Assembly: GCA_964623815.1 (NCBI GenBank)
Contig: CAZUVR010000008.1
Coordinates: 41,296 to 105,295, forward strand
DNA length: 64,000 nucleotides
Direction of reading: 5' to 3'
From: Chroococcopsis sp964623815
GTDB taxonomy: Bacteria > Cyanobacteriota > Cyanobacteriia > Cyanobacteriales > Microcystaceae
Shown in pieces: positions 1-7,640 of the stretch; the stretch's first letter is position 1, and each line of letters starts with the position of its first letter. Under the pieces are notes generated by a model. That model was given only the letters and a program-made list of their open reading frames with translations. It searched no databases and was not told the DNA's origin. The position numbers were made by a program, and so were the translations under genes.

Positions 1-516
1 TTTATTGGTAAAGAAACAGATAGTTTAGTCAACGGTCAACTCAAACTAACTCAACAGTCATTTACTCAAGAATATCAAGAATATTTACGAGAATGTAATG
101 AGATGTACGAGACTTATAAAGATATTATGTCCACTTATATAGAAGGTTTAGGTTATCGTGATTACGAAGAAGTAGAGGATGGTTATAAAACCTGTTCCTG
201 TGTGTTAATGCCTTCTAAATACGAGGGTTTTGGCCTTGCCGTCTCCGAGGCATTAATGTGGGGAATACCAGTAATCGCCTCCGAATTAGAAGTTTATAAA
301 GAGCAAGTTCGATTATATATATCCGAGGACAGGGTACAATTCTATAAACCCGGCGATGTAGAAGAGTTGGTTATCTGTATGGAGCAGTTTATCACCCATC
401 CCGTACCGAGGTTATCTCCAGCGGAAGTAGCCCGAAAAATGGAACTTTGGACGTGGAATGATGTAGCTAGGAAATATTTAAGTCTATTGGAGGAAGCGGA
501 TAAAAATGCGGGTTAA
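1..516 (+). CDS. Glycosyltransferase family 4 (group 1), C-terminal part
   Basis: The gene is cut by the left edge of the window: the frame is open from base 1 and 171 residues are visible before the stop. The segment EGFGLAVSEALMWGIPVIAS contains the E-x7-E motif that binds the nucleotide part of the sugar donor in retaining GT4 (GT-B fold) enzymes, followed by the usual C-terminal helices. The enzyme would transfer a sugar from an activated donor to a glycan or lipid acceptor in the cytoplasm; the acceptor cannot be guessed from this fragment. Its stop codon overlaps the start of the MOSC gene by 11 bases, so the two are probably co-transcribed. An ATG at 103 is internal, not the true start. 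Confidence 0.85.
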   Translation, partial: FIGKETDSLVNGQLKLTQQSFTQEYQEYLRECNEMYETYKDIMSTYIEGLGYRDYEEVEDGYKTCSCVLMPSKYEGFGLAVSEALMWGIPVIASELEVYKEQVRLYISEDRVQFYKPGDVEELVICMEQFITHPVPRLSPAEVARKMELWTWNDVARKYLSLLEEADKNAG

Positions 517-1354
517 GAGTTTACATATCTATCCGATAAAATCCTGTCGGGGTATCTCTCTATCAGAATCGGAGGTAACGCCGAAAGGTTTTAAAAATGA
601 TCGAGAGTATATGATCGTTAATAGCGCGGGAAAATTTCTTACCCAGCGACAACATCCTCAATTAGCCACCCTCGCAGTAGAGATTGAGGGGGATTATTTA
701 TGTTTGTTTACCGAAGTCGGAGTTAAGGAGTCGGGAAGAAAAGATTATTTTCGATTGCGGCCCATTACCGAAGGAAAGACTACTCTAGTACAAGTATGGC
801 GCGATTCTACAGAAGCGATCGATCAGGGGGATGAAGTAGCAGACTGGCTGGAAAACTTTTTAGGATTCCCCTGCCGTCTGGTGAAACAATCCGAGTATCA
901 TATTAGACCTATAGATCCAAATTATGCGGGTAATAGCAACTCGCCCGTCAGTTTCGCTGATGGTTATCCTTACCTAATCACCAATACGGCCTCTTTAGAG
1001 GAATTAAACCGCAAAATCCCAGATGAGGGGGATAGAGTGCCGATGAATCGTTTCCGCCCTAACATCGTTATCGAGACTGATAAACCTTTCATCGAGAGCC
1101 AATGGAGGGAGATTATTATCGGCGATGTAAGATTCTCTCTAGTGAAACCCTGCACCCGCTGTATCATCACCACTACTAACCAGGATACGGGAGAGAGGAA
1201 TATAAACCAAGAGCCTCTGAAAACCCTGCAAACTTTCCGTAAGGGGAAAGAAGGGATTATGTTTGGTGAGAATATGATACCCCAGCAGACAGGGACGATA
1301 AAAGTGGGAGATGGGCTGAGAGCGTCTAAAGAAGAAAAGAGAATAGAGAAGTGA
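506..1354 (+). CDS. MOSC domain-containing protein (YcbX-like)
   Basis: The 282-residue protein has an N-terminal MOSC beta-barrel domain (about residues 1-115, opening with YPIKSCRG) and a MOSC domain (about 125-275) with the conserved cysteine pair PCTRC at 215-219. Proteins of this group handle sulfur or a molybdenum cofactor; relatives such as YcbX and mARC reduce N-hydroxylated compounds with Mo cofactor bound through the conserved cysteine. The substrate here is unknown. YcbX often carries an added C-terminal 2Fe-2S ferredoxin domain, which is absent here, so electrons would need a separate donor. The start overlaps the end of the upstream glycosyltransferase. A molybdopterin gene (moeA) lies about 50 kb away, not next to it. 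Confidence 0.85.
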   Translation: MRVKSLHIYPIKSCRGISLSESEVTPKGFKNDREYMIVNSAGKFLTQRQHPQLATLAVEIEGDYLCLFTEVGVKESGRKDYFRLRPITEGKTTLVQVWRDSTEAIDQGDEVADWLENFLGFPCRLVKQSEYHIRPIDPNYAGNSNSPVSFADGYPYLITNTASLEELNRKIPDEGDRVPMNRFRPNIVIETDKPFIESQWREIIIGDVRFSLVKPCTRCIITTTNQDTGERNINQEPLKTLQTFRKGKEGIMFGENMIPQQTGTIKVGDGLRASKEEKRIEK

Positions 1355-1473
1355 GGGGTGAGTAAATATTAGTTACAACTCAATCCTCTTTTCTACTTGC
1401 TCTTTTCTTCCCTAAACTAGGAGCAGGGATATTCGATTCCTTTTGATAGCAATTACATAATTCTTAGGCGGCG

Positions 1474-2673
1474 ATGGTTTTAGACGCGACTCCCGACTCC
1501 CCACTCCCGACTCCCCCCGTTTCTCGCATGGAGATGGTACAGTCTCCGGTCATTCCTATTGTAGGACAACTCATACTCGATAACCCTGGGACGATTTCTC
1601 TCGGTCAAGGAGTAGTCTACTGGAATCCCCCTCAATCGGCAATCGATGAGATAAGTAATTTCCTATCTCAACCGAATAATCACAAATACAAAGCGGTGGG
1701 TGGGATTGCGCCCTTAGTAGAAATCATCGCTGAGAAACTAGATTTTGATAACGGGGTGAATCAGAAAGAACAAGGTACGATCGTCGTCACCCCTGGTAGT
1801 AATATGGGATTTATAAACGCCCTTCTCGCCATCACCTCGGCTGGAGATGAAATTATCCTCAACACTCCCTATTACTTCAATCACGAAATGGGAATCAGGA
1901 TGGCGGATTGTCAGCCGGTATTAGTGCCCACCGATGAAAACTATCAACTCCGCCCGGATGCCATCTCGGCGGCGATTACCCCGAAAACGAGAGCTGTGGT
2001 AACTATCTCCCCCAATAATCCCACTGGGGTTGTTTATCCTGAAAGCGCATTGAGAGAAGTAAATCGCTTGTGTCAGGAGAGAGGGATATATCACATCCAC
2101 GATGGGGCTTATGAATACTTTACTTATGATGGTGCGAAAAGCTTCTCGCCCAATTCTATAGAGCGTAGTAGGGATTATACGATCGGACTCTACAGTTTAT
2201 CGAAAGCTTACGGATTCGCCAGTTGGCGTATCGGTTATATGCTCATACCGCCCCATCTTTTCACCGATATTAATAAGATACAGGATACGATCGTCATCTG
2301 TCCCCCAGTTATCTCTCAATATGCCGCCATTGGAGCCTTAAAAGCAGGCAAAGATTACTGTCTACAACATCTGAAAACGGTGAGGGAAGTGAGAGAAATT
2401 TGTCTATCTGCTTTGAGTAAAATCAGCCACCTATCGGAGATAGTTAAAAGCGAGGGGGCGTTTTACTTTTTCCTCAAACTACCGGATAAAATGAACGATT
2501 TCGAGTTGGTGAGACAGTTAATCGAGAAATACCGTGTAGCAGTTTTACCTGGCGACTCATTCGGTATGAGCGACGGGTGTTATCTGCGAGTCGCCTACGG
2601 TGCCCTACAACCAGAAACCGCCGCCGATGGAATTAACCGCTTAGTAACGGGTTTAAAAAGCATTTTTGGATAG
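1474..2673 (+). CDS. Pyridoxal-phosphate aminotransferase, class I/II
   Basis: A fold-type I aminotransferase of 399 residues. NNPTG at 181-185 and SLSKAYGFASWRIGY with the Schiff-base lysine at about 244 are diagnostic, and the length fits the family. The amino donor and acceptor are not evident; aspartate aminotransferase-like is the usual label. The first 18 residues are coded by a GACTCCC heptamer repeat (1488-1515) and look non-homologous; an in-frame ATG at 1528 (residue 19) may be the real start, since relatives begin close to the VQSPVIPIVGQ segment. Neither candidate has a strong ribosome-binding site. The rsmI gene follows at once, with its ATG 7 bases after the stop, suggesting one transcript. 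Confidence 0.88.
   Translation: MVLDATPDSPLPTPPVSRMEMVQSPVIPIVGQLILDNPGTISLGQGVVYWNPPQSAIDEISNFLSQPNNHKYKAVGGIAPLVEIIAEKLDFDNGVNQKEQGTIVVTPGSNMGFINALLAITSAGDEIILNTPYYFNHEMGIRMADCQPVLVPTDENYQLRPDAISAAITPKTRAVVTISPNNPTGVVYPESALREVNRLCQERGIYHIHDGAYEYFTYDGAKSFSPNSIERSRDYTIGLYSLSKAYGFASWRIGYMLIPPHLFTDINKIQDTIVICPPVISQYAAIGALKAGKDYCLQHLKTVREVREICLSALSKISHLSEIVKSEGAFYFFLKLPDKMNDFELVRQLIEKYRVAVLPGDSFGMSDGCYLRVAYGALQPETAADGINRLVTGLKSIFG
1488..1515 (+). repeat. GACTCCC heptamer repeat (4 units)
   Basis: Four head-to-tail 7-base units, GACTCCC, GACTCCC, CACTCCC, GACTCCC, lie at the 5' end of the aminotransferase frame and translate as TPDSPLPTP. The same array occurs at 18879-18906 and, on the other strand, at 23720-23747. 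This is the short tandem heptamer (STRR) type known in cyanobacteria. Confidence 0.85.
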
Positions 2674-2680
2674 AAATAAT

Positions 2681-3520
2681 ATGGTACAAACAGGGAAACT
2701 TTATATAGTTGGTACACCCATCGGTAATTTAGGGGATATGACATTCAGAGCGGTAGAAACTCTTAAGAGAGTCGATTTAATCGCCGCTGAAGATACGCGA
2801 CACACCGGTAAGTTATTACAGCATTTCGATATAGGCACATCTCAGATAAGCTATCACCATCACAATCGTCTCTCTCGACAAAATGAGTTATTAGAAATGC
2901 TCTTAGGCGGTAAAGATATAGCCTTAGTTAGTGATGCTGGTACACCAGGAATTTCTGACCCTGGATATGAGTTAATTAGGAATTGTTTGGATGCCAATAT
3001 AGAGATTATTCCTATACCTGGAGTGACTGCCGTTATTACCGCTTTATCGGTGTCGGGGTTAGCAACGGATAAATTTATCTTTGAAGGGTTTTTAAGTACG
3101 AAGGATAAATATAGGAAGGAAAAATTACAAGAGTTACAAAATGAAAGGAGGACGATCGTATTTTATGAAGCTCCTCACAAACTATTAGATACTCTCAGGG
3201 ATTTAGCCAAATATTTAGGAGGAGATAGGTTAATTGTTTTAGGTAGAGAGCTGACTAAACTGCACGAGGAAATATGGCGGGGTACTTTGAGTCAAGCTCT
3301 TGAGTTATACGAAAACCAGAGGCAACCGAAAGGAGAATATACTCTAGTGGTAGAGGGCGACGCTAGCAAGCAGGTGATTGATTTATCCGATGAGGAAATT
3401 AGGTCAGAGTTGACGAAGATTATGGCGGCTGGGGTGAGTCGATCGCAGGCGAGTAAACAGTTAGCCCATCTGACTAAATTACCTCGCCGCCGTCTTTACG
3501 AAATCGCTTTGAGTCTTTAA
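2681..3520 (+). CDS. rsmI: 16S rRNA (cytidine1402-2'-O)-methyltransferase RsmI
   Basis: RsmI 2'-O-methylates C1402 in the decoding centre of 16S rRNA using S-adenosylmethionine. The 279-residue protein shows the family signatures in order: GTPIGNLGDMTFRA near the N terminus, AEDTRHTGKLL, SDAGTPGISDPGYELI, and PIPGVTAVITALSVSGL, then the C-terminal region ending in a basic PRRRLYEIAL segment. The frame is open back to a TTG at 2666 inside the aminotransferase gene, but the ATG at 2681 is preferred because family members begin only a few residues before the LYIVGTPIGN strand. Its ATG is 7 bases after the aminotransferase stop, so it is probably read from the same transcript. Confidence 0.95.
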   Translation: MVQTGKLYIVGTPIGNLGDMTFRAVETLKRVDLIAAEDTRHTGKLLQHFDIGTSQISYHHHNRLSRQNELLEMLLGGKDIALVSDAGTPGISDPGYELIRNCLDANIEIIPIPGVTAVITALSVSGLATDKFIFEGFLSTKDKYRKEKLQELQNERRTIVFYEAPHKLLDTLRDLAKYLGGDRLIVLGRELTKLHEEIWRGTLSQALELYENQRQPKGEYTLVVEGDASKQVIDLSDEEIRSELTKIMAAGVSRSQASKQLAHLTKLPRRRLYEIALSL

Positions 3521-3521
3521 C

Positions 3522-3809
3522 GTCTGTTCGGGTTAAGAAATTGTTAGATTTGAAGAGAGTTAGGAATTAGGGGTTAGGGTTTAGGAATTGGCTGTAGAAC
3601 TATTTGATACTAAATCCTGTTTTCAAAGACCACTTATAGAGAGAGTGGTTAGTGGCCAGTGGCGAGTGGCCACTACTCACTAGCCACTGGTCACTTCTCT
3701 CTAAAGAAGGGTATGATAAGCGGATTTGGTATAACTTTTAATCCCCAATTCCTAACTCCGGTCCTCCCAATGCCTAAGATGAGCGAACAATTGCTTAACC
3801 CGAACTGAC
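3522..3809. repeat. MITE-like element built of nested inverted repeats
   Basis: About 288 bases between rsmI and the sulfotransferase gene fold back on themselves. Outer arms at 3522-3545 and 3786-3809 match as inverted repeats over 24 bases with two mismatches (core GTTCGGGTTAAG). Inside them, in mirror order, are arms at 3557-3573/3743-3758 (GAGTTAGGAATT), 3607-3617/3722-3732 (ATACTAAATCC against ATACCAAATCC), and a central GC-rich imperfect hairpin at 3637-3703 built of GTGGCCAGTGG-type units. No reading frame is present. The layout fits a small non-autonomous mobile element or a pile-up of palindromic repeats inserted in one another. A clear target-site duplication was not found. Confidence 0.6.
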
Positions 3810-3962
3810 CTTAGGATACTAAGCGTAGTCTCTTCAGCTTCTCAAAGCCTTACTGTATAAGCGATACCCTTCCATGTGATCGCTTATTGAACAACATGAA
3901 TGCGTAATCCAGTTACAGCAAGGGTAAGAGCGATTTCTTACCTCACAGGTTCGTAGAACCAC

Positions 3963-4031
3963 AATTTAGTATATTCATTGACAAAAATTTAGTATATTCA
4001 TTGACAAAAATTTAGTATATTCATTGACAAA
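3963..4031 (+). repeat. Three perfect tandem copies of a 23-bp promoter-like unit
   Basis: Copies lie at 3963-3985, 3986-4008 and 4009-4031 without a mismatch. Each unit contains TATATT and ends in ATTGACAAA, that is, a consensus -35 hexamer. The last copy supplies the -35 box of the promoter at 4024-4052. Copy number is likely to vary by slippage, since identical units are directly abutting. Confidence 0.9.
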
Positions 4032-4052
4032 AAAAAATAGGCGTGATATTAT
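4024..4052 (+). promoter_or_regulatory. Sigma-70-type promoter of the sulfotransferase gene
   Basis: TTGACA at 4024-4029, 17 bases, then TATTAT at 4047-4052, 42 bases before the ATG at 4095. The -35 box is inside the third copy of the 23-bp repeat. The match and spacing are near consensus; transcription start is inferred, not measured. Confidence 0.7.
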
Positions 4053-4094
4053 TCTCTCTTAAATTCGTACTAATTCATAAAATTAAAAACATAA

Positions 4095-4961
4095 ATGTTT
4101 GACCTAAACCGAAAAGGAAACTTGCCTACCTTCATCATTATTGGTGCTATGAAAGGCGGAACTACAAGTTTATATTTTTATTTGAAAAGCCATCCTGAAA
4201 TATTGATGTCTAGGGCTAAAGAATTAAATTATTTCTCTCATCCGAAACATTTAAATCAAGGGATAGAATGGTATAAAAATCAATTTAAAGGCGAAGCTAA
4301 AATTTATGGAGAAGCATCGCCGAGTTATACTTTCTTCCCCGATAACGCACAAGTACCAAAATTAATTCACGAAACTTTACCGAATGTTAAATTGATTTAC
4401 TTGGTACGAGATCCTATACAAAGAGCCATCTCTCACTACCTTCACATCTACACTAGAAATATAGAAAATAGAACTTTTGAAGAAGCTTTAGGTAATTTTG
4501 AAAAAGATCATAATAATCTTTATTTATCCCGAAGCCTCTATTATCTTCAACTTGAACGATATTTAGAATATTTTTCTTTAAATGATATTTTAATCGTTAG
4601 TAGTGAAGATTTATATAAAAATGGTGAAGCCACTCTTAAAGTAATATTAAAATACCTGGATGTTTCTGAGGATACTTCTCTCATTAATTTTAATAAAAAA
4701 ACCCACCAATCTAGTTTAAAAAGGAGAAAAAATGAATTGGGGGTGGCAATCTCTAAACTTCCGCCAATGCAAACATTGAACGCTATCCCCCTCAGATGGA
4801 GACGGGTTATAGATAAAGTTATTTATTACCCCTTCTCCGCACCAGTCGGCAAAGTAGTCTTGAGCGATGAGTTAAAAGAACGTTTGAGAGAATTTTTCAG
4901 CGATGACGTGAGTAAATTACGTCAGCTAACCGGTCAGGATTTCAGTTCCTGGTCGGTATAG
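4095..4961 (+). CDS. Sulfotransferase domain protein (PAPS-dependent)
   Basis: A 288-residue cytoplasmic sulfotransferase. The PAPS-binding loop GAMKGGTTS is at 17-25 and the 3'-phosphate-binding motif RDPIQRAISHY at 105-115, as in heparan-type and bacterial sulfotransferases. It would move sulfate from 3'-phosphoadenylyl sulfate to a hydroxyl or amine of a glycan or small molecule; the acceptor is unknown. Codon use is much richer in A and T than in the flanking genes, and the gene sits alone behind repeats, which suggests recent acquisition. The by-product PAP would be removed by a CysQ-type phosphatase, and such a gene lies at 16548, although not linked. Confidence 0.88.
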   Translation: MFDLNRKGNLPTFIIIGAMKGGTTSLYFYLKSHPEILMSRAKELNYFSHPKHLNQGIEWYKNQFKGEAKIYGEASPSYTFFPDNAQVPKLIHETLPNVKLIYLVRDPIQRAISHYLHIYTRNIENRTFEEALGNFEKDHNNLYLSRSLYYLQLERYLEYFSLNDILIVSSEDLYKNGEATLKVILKYLDVSEDTSLINFNKKTHQSSLKRRKNELGVAISKLPPMQTLNAIPLRWRRVIDKVIYYPFSAPVGKVVLSDELKERLREFFSDDVSKLRQLTGQDFSSWSV

Positions 4962-4989
4962 ATTTCGTTACAACCTAATGATGTATCTG

Positions 4990-5016
4990 AAAAAACCGGC
5001 GCAGCGCCGGTTTTTT
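4990..5016. terminator. Bidirectional Rho-independent terminator
   Basis: Six A, stem CCGGC (4996-5000), loop GCAGC, stem GCCGG (5006-5010), six T. The A and T runs extend the stem, so it can stop transcripts from both convergent neighbours, the sulfotransferase gene and glgP. Confidence 0.9.
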
Positions 5017-5021
5017 CCTAT

Positions 5022-7550
5022 TTAATCATTGAAGGTAATCTCCACCGGTTCCACTTTCCAGATTTCCTGGCAGTATTCCCGAATGGTACGATCGCTAGAG
5101 AATTTACCCATCCTCGTAGAATTGAGGATCGACATCCTCGTCCATTTATCCTGATCCCGATACGCGAGGCTTACCTGATCCTGGCAGTCTATATAGGCTT
5201 GATAATCGGCGAGTAACATATAGGGATCTTGAGCCAGGAGCGATTCCACAATCGGCGCGAATAACTGGGTATCGCCGTAGCTGAAATAACCGCTCTTGAT
5301 GCGATCGATCACCCCTTTCAATTCCCGATTCTCTTGATAGTAGGTCTTCGGATTGTAACCCTGTGCTTTAATAGCATAAACTTCTTCTGCTGTCAAGCCA
5401 AAGAGAAAGAAATTTTCAGCACCGGCTTCTTCGCGGATTTCGATATTAGCACCGTCGAGAGTACCGATAGTTAAAGCACCGTTCATAGCGAATTTCATAT
5501 TACCGGTACCAGAAGCCTCTTTACCAGCAGTGGAAATCTGTTCCGATAAATCGGCTGCTGGATAGATCCTCTGACCGAGGGAGACGTTAAAGTTAGGCAA
5601 GAACACCACTTTCAGACGGCCCCTCACATCTGGATCTTTATTAACCACCTCGGCGACGGCGTTAATGAGTTTGATGATCAACTTCGCCATAAAATAGCCG
5701 GGGGCGGCTTTACCACCGAAGATGAAAGTTTTCGGCGTAATATCCAAACCAGGATTCTGTTTGAGGCGGTTATAAAGAGTGATGATATGCAATACCGCTA
5801 AGTGCTGACGCTTGTACTCGTGAATCCGTTTTACCTGCACATCGAAAATAGAGTTGATGTCTAGCTCGATATTACGGGTTTTGAGAACGTAGGCGGCGAG
5901 ATTGCGTTTATTATCCTGTTTGATTTCCCGCCACCGGGTGCGGAATTCGGGATCATCGATGAACTCTTCTAACCTTCGCATCTCGTTCAGGTCTTTGAGC
6001 CAACCATCACCGATCTTACTGGTAATTAAAGCCGATAACTCGGGGTTACTCAATAAAATCCAACGTCTCGGCGTTACCCCGTTAGTTTTGTTATAGAACT
6101 TATGGGGCCAGAGCATGGCGATTTCCCGTAGCGTGTCTTTTTTCAGTAATTCCGTATGCAGTGCGGCGACACCGTTGATCGAGTGGCTACCGATACAGGC
6201 TAAATTAGCCATGCGGATCAATTTACTGCCCCAACCGTGTTCCTCGATGATAGATAGCTTTGCCAGTAACTCCTCATTATCTGGGAACCAGGTTTTTACG
6301 TCGGTGAGGAAGTAATGATTAATCAGATAGATAATCTCCAGGTGACGGGGCAGAAGGGTGGCGAATAGCTCTACTGCCCAGCGTTCCAGAGCTTCCGGCA
6401 TCAGGGTATGATTGGTGTAGGAGAAGGTTTTTTGAGTGATGCTCCAAGCCTTATTCCAGTCTAAGCCGTGTTCGTCGATCAGCAGGCGCATTAGTTCAGC
6501 AATAGCGATCGCCGGGTGAGTATCATTGAGTTGTATGGCTGCGGTTTCGTTGAAATTATCCAGACTCTTATGGTTACGTAGGTGGATACGGATTAAATCC
6601 TGCAGGGAGGCGGAGACGAAGAAATATTGTTGCGCCAGACGCAATTCACGACCGGCGGGGGTGTTATCGTTGGGATAGAGAACTTTAGAAATGGTTTCCG
6701 CGTCCATCTTCTCTGCTACCGCCTGATCGTATAAACCGGCGTTGAAAGCTTCAAAGTTAAACGATTCGCTCGCTTCTGCCTTCCAAAGACGTAAAGGGTT
6801 AACCGTGTTGGTATTGTATCCAGGTACCGGGGTATCGTGGGGGATGGCCAGGATGCGTCGGGCCGGCACCCATTGCACCCGCTCATTACCCTTATCGTCG
6901 TGATAGATTTCGGTGTAGCCACCCAGTTTTATCTCTACGGCTTCATCGGGGCGGGGTAACTCCCAGGGATTACCGAAGCGCAGCCAGTTGTCGGGAATCT
7001 CTACCTGCCAACCGTCTTTGATGATCTGGTAAAAGATGCCGAATTCATAGCGGATTCCGTAGCCGATGGCGGGAATCTCTAAAGTTGCCAGAGAATCGAG
7101 GAAACAGGCGGCTAATCTACCTAAACCACCGTTTCCTAAGCCTGGGTCTGGTTCCTGTTCGAGAATTTCATCGATGTCGAGCCCCATTTCTTCCATCGCT
7201 TTACGTAACGGCTCGTAGATTCCCAGGTTGGTCATATTATTGCCTAGATAACGACCCATGAGGAACTCGGCAGATAGGTAGCAGACTAATCTAACCTTTT
7301 TTTCTTTGTAGGTGTCTAAGGTTTTCAGGAAGCGATGTAAGAGACGATCGCGCACCGTGTAAGCTAGAGCGATGTAGTAATTATAAGGCGTGGCATTGGT
7401 TCGATTGACACCCTGAAGATAGAATAGGTTATCGAGGAAGGCTCGTTTGAGGGTTTCCGGACTTATCCCGGTGCGATCGTCCTCGATGGTAACGGGACAA
7501 TTGGGGGCTGTTAATGAGTTTTCTTGAGGCGTGTAGGTTTTTTCTATCAT
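5022..7550 (-). CDS. glgP: Glycogen/alpha-glucan phosphorylase
   Basis: GlgP releases glucose-1-phosphate from the non-reducing ends of glycogen. The protein is 842 residues, the usual length for GT35 phosphorylases, and collinear with the family: EDDRTGISPETLKRAFLDNL at the N terminus, EPDPGLGNGGLGRLAACFLD, NDTHPAIAIAELMRLL, RRWILLSNPELS, and the pyridoxal-phosphate site GTGNMKFAMNGALTIGTLDG with its lysine at about 686. The frame is open to a GTG at 7580, but the ATG at 7550 is chosen because the extra ten residues look non-homologous; no strong ribosome-binding site decides it. It converges on the sulfotransferase gene across a shared terminator. Confidence 0.95.
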   Translation of the reverse strand: MIEKTYTPQENSLTAPNCPVTIEDDRTGISPETLKRAFLDNLFYLQGVNRTNATPYNYYIALAYTVRDRLLHRFLKTLDTYKEKKVRLVCYLSAEFLMGRYLGNNMTNLGIYEPLRKAMEEMGLDIDEILEQEPDPGLGNGGLGRLAACFLDSLATLEIPAIGYGIRYEFGIFYQIIKDGWQVEIPDNWLRFGNPWELPRPDEAVEIKLGGYTEIYHDDKGNERVQWVPARRILAIPHDTPVPGYNTNTVNPLRLWKAEASESFNFEAFNAGLYDQAVAEKMDAETISKVLYPNDNTPAGRELRLAQQYFFVSASLQDLIRIHLRNHKSLDNFNETAAIQLNDTHPAIAIAELMRLLIDEHGLDWNKAWSITQKTFSYTNHTLMPEALERWAVELFATLLPRHLEIIYLINHYFLTDVKTWFPDNEELLAKLSIIEEHGWGSKLIRMANLACIGSHSINGVAALHTELLKKDTLREIAMLWPHKFYNKTNGVTPRRWILLSNPELSALITSKIGDGWLKDLNEMRRLEEFIDDPEFRTRWREIKQDNKRNLAAYVLKTRNIELDINSIFDVQVKRIHEYKRQHLAVLHIITLYNRLKQNPGLDITPKTFIFGGKAAPGYFMAKLIIKLINAVAEVVNKDPDVRGRLKVVFLPNFNVSLGQRIYPAADLSEQISTAGKEASGTGNMKFAMNGALTIGTLDGANIEIREEAGAENFFLFGLTAEEVYAIKAQGYNPKTYYQENRELKGVIDRIKSGYFSYGDTQLFAPIVESLLAQDPYMLLADYQAYIDCQDQVSLAYRDQDKWTRMSILNSTRMGKFSSDRTIREYCQEIWKVEPVEITFND

Positions 7551-7640
7551 GAAATTTTCTTGGTCAGGATATACGATCACGCTATTAGTTATAGTCTACC
7601 TATTAAGGTTTTATTAAATAATTTCCTGATCTTTTCGGAA

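Noticed and set aside
3963..4031. Three 23-bp repeats considered as a CRISPR array
   Set aside because: Units are directly abutting with no spacers and include a promoter element; no cas gene is present.
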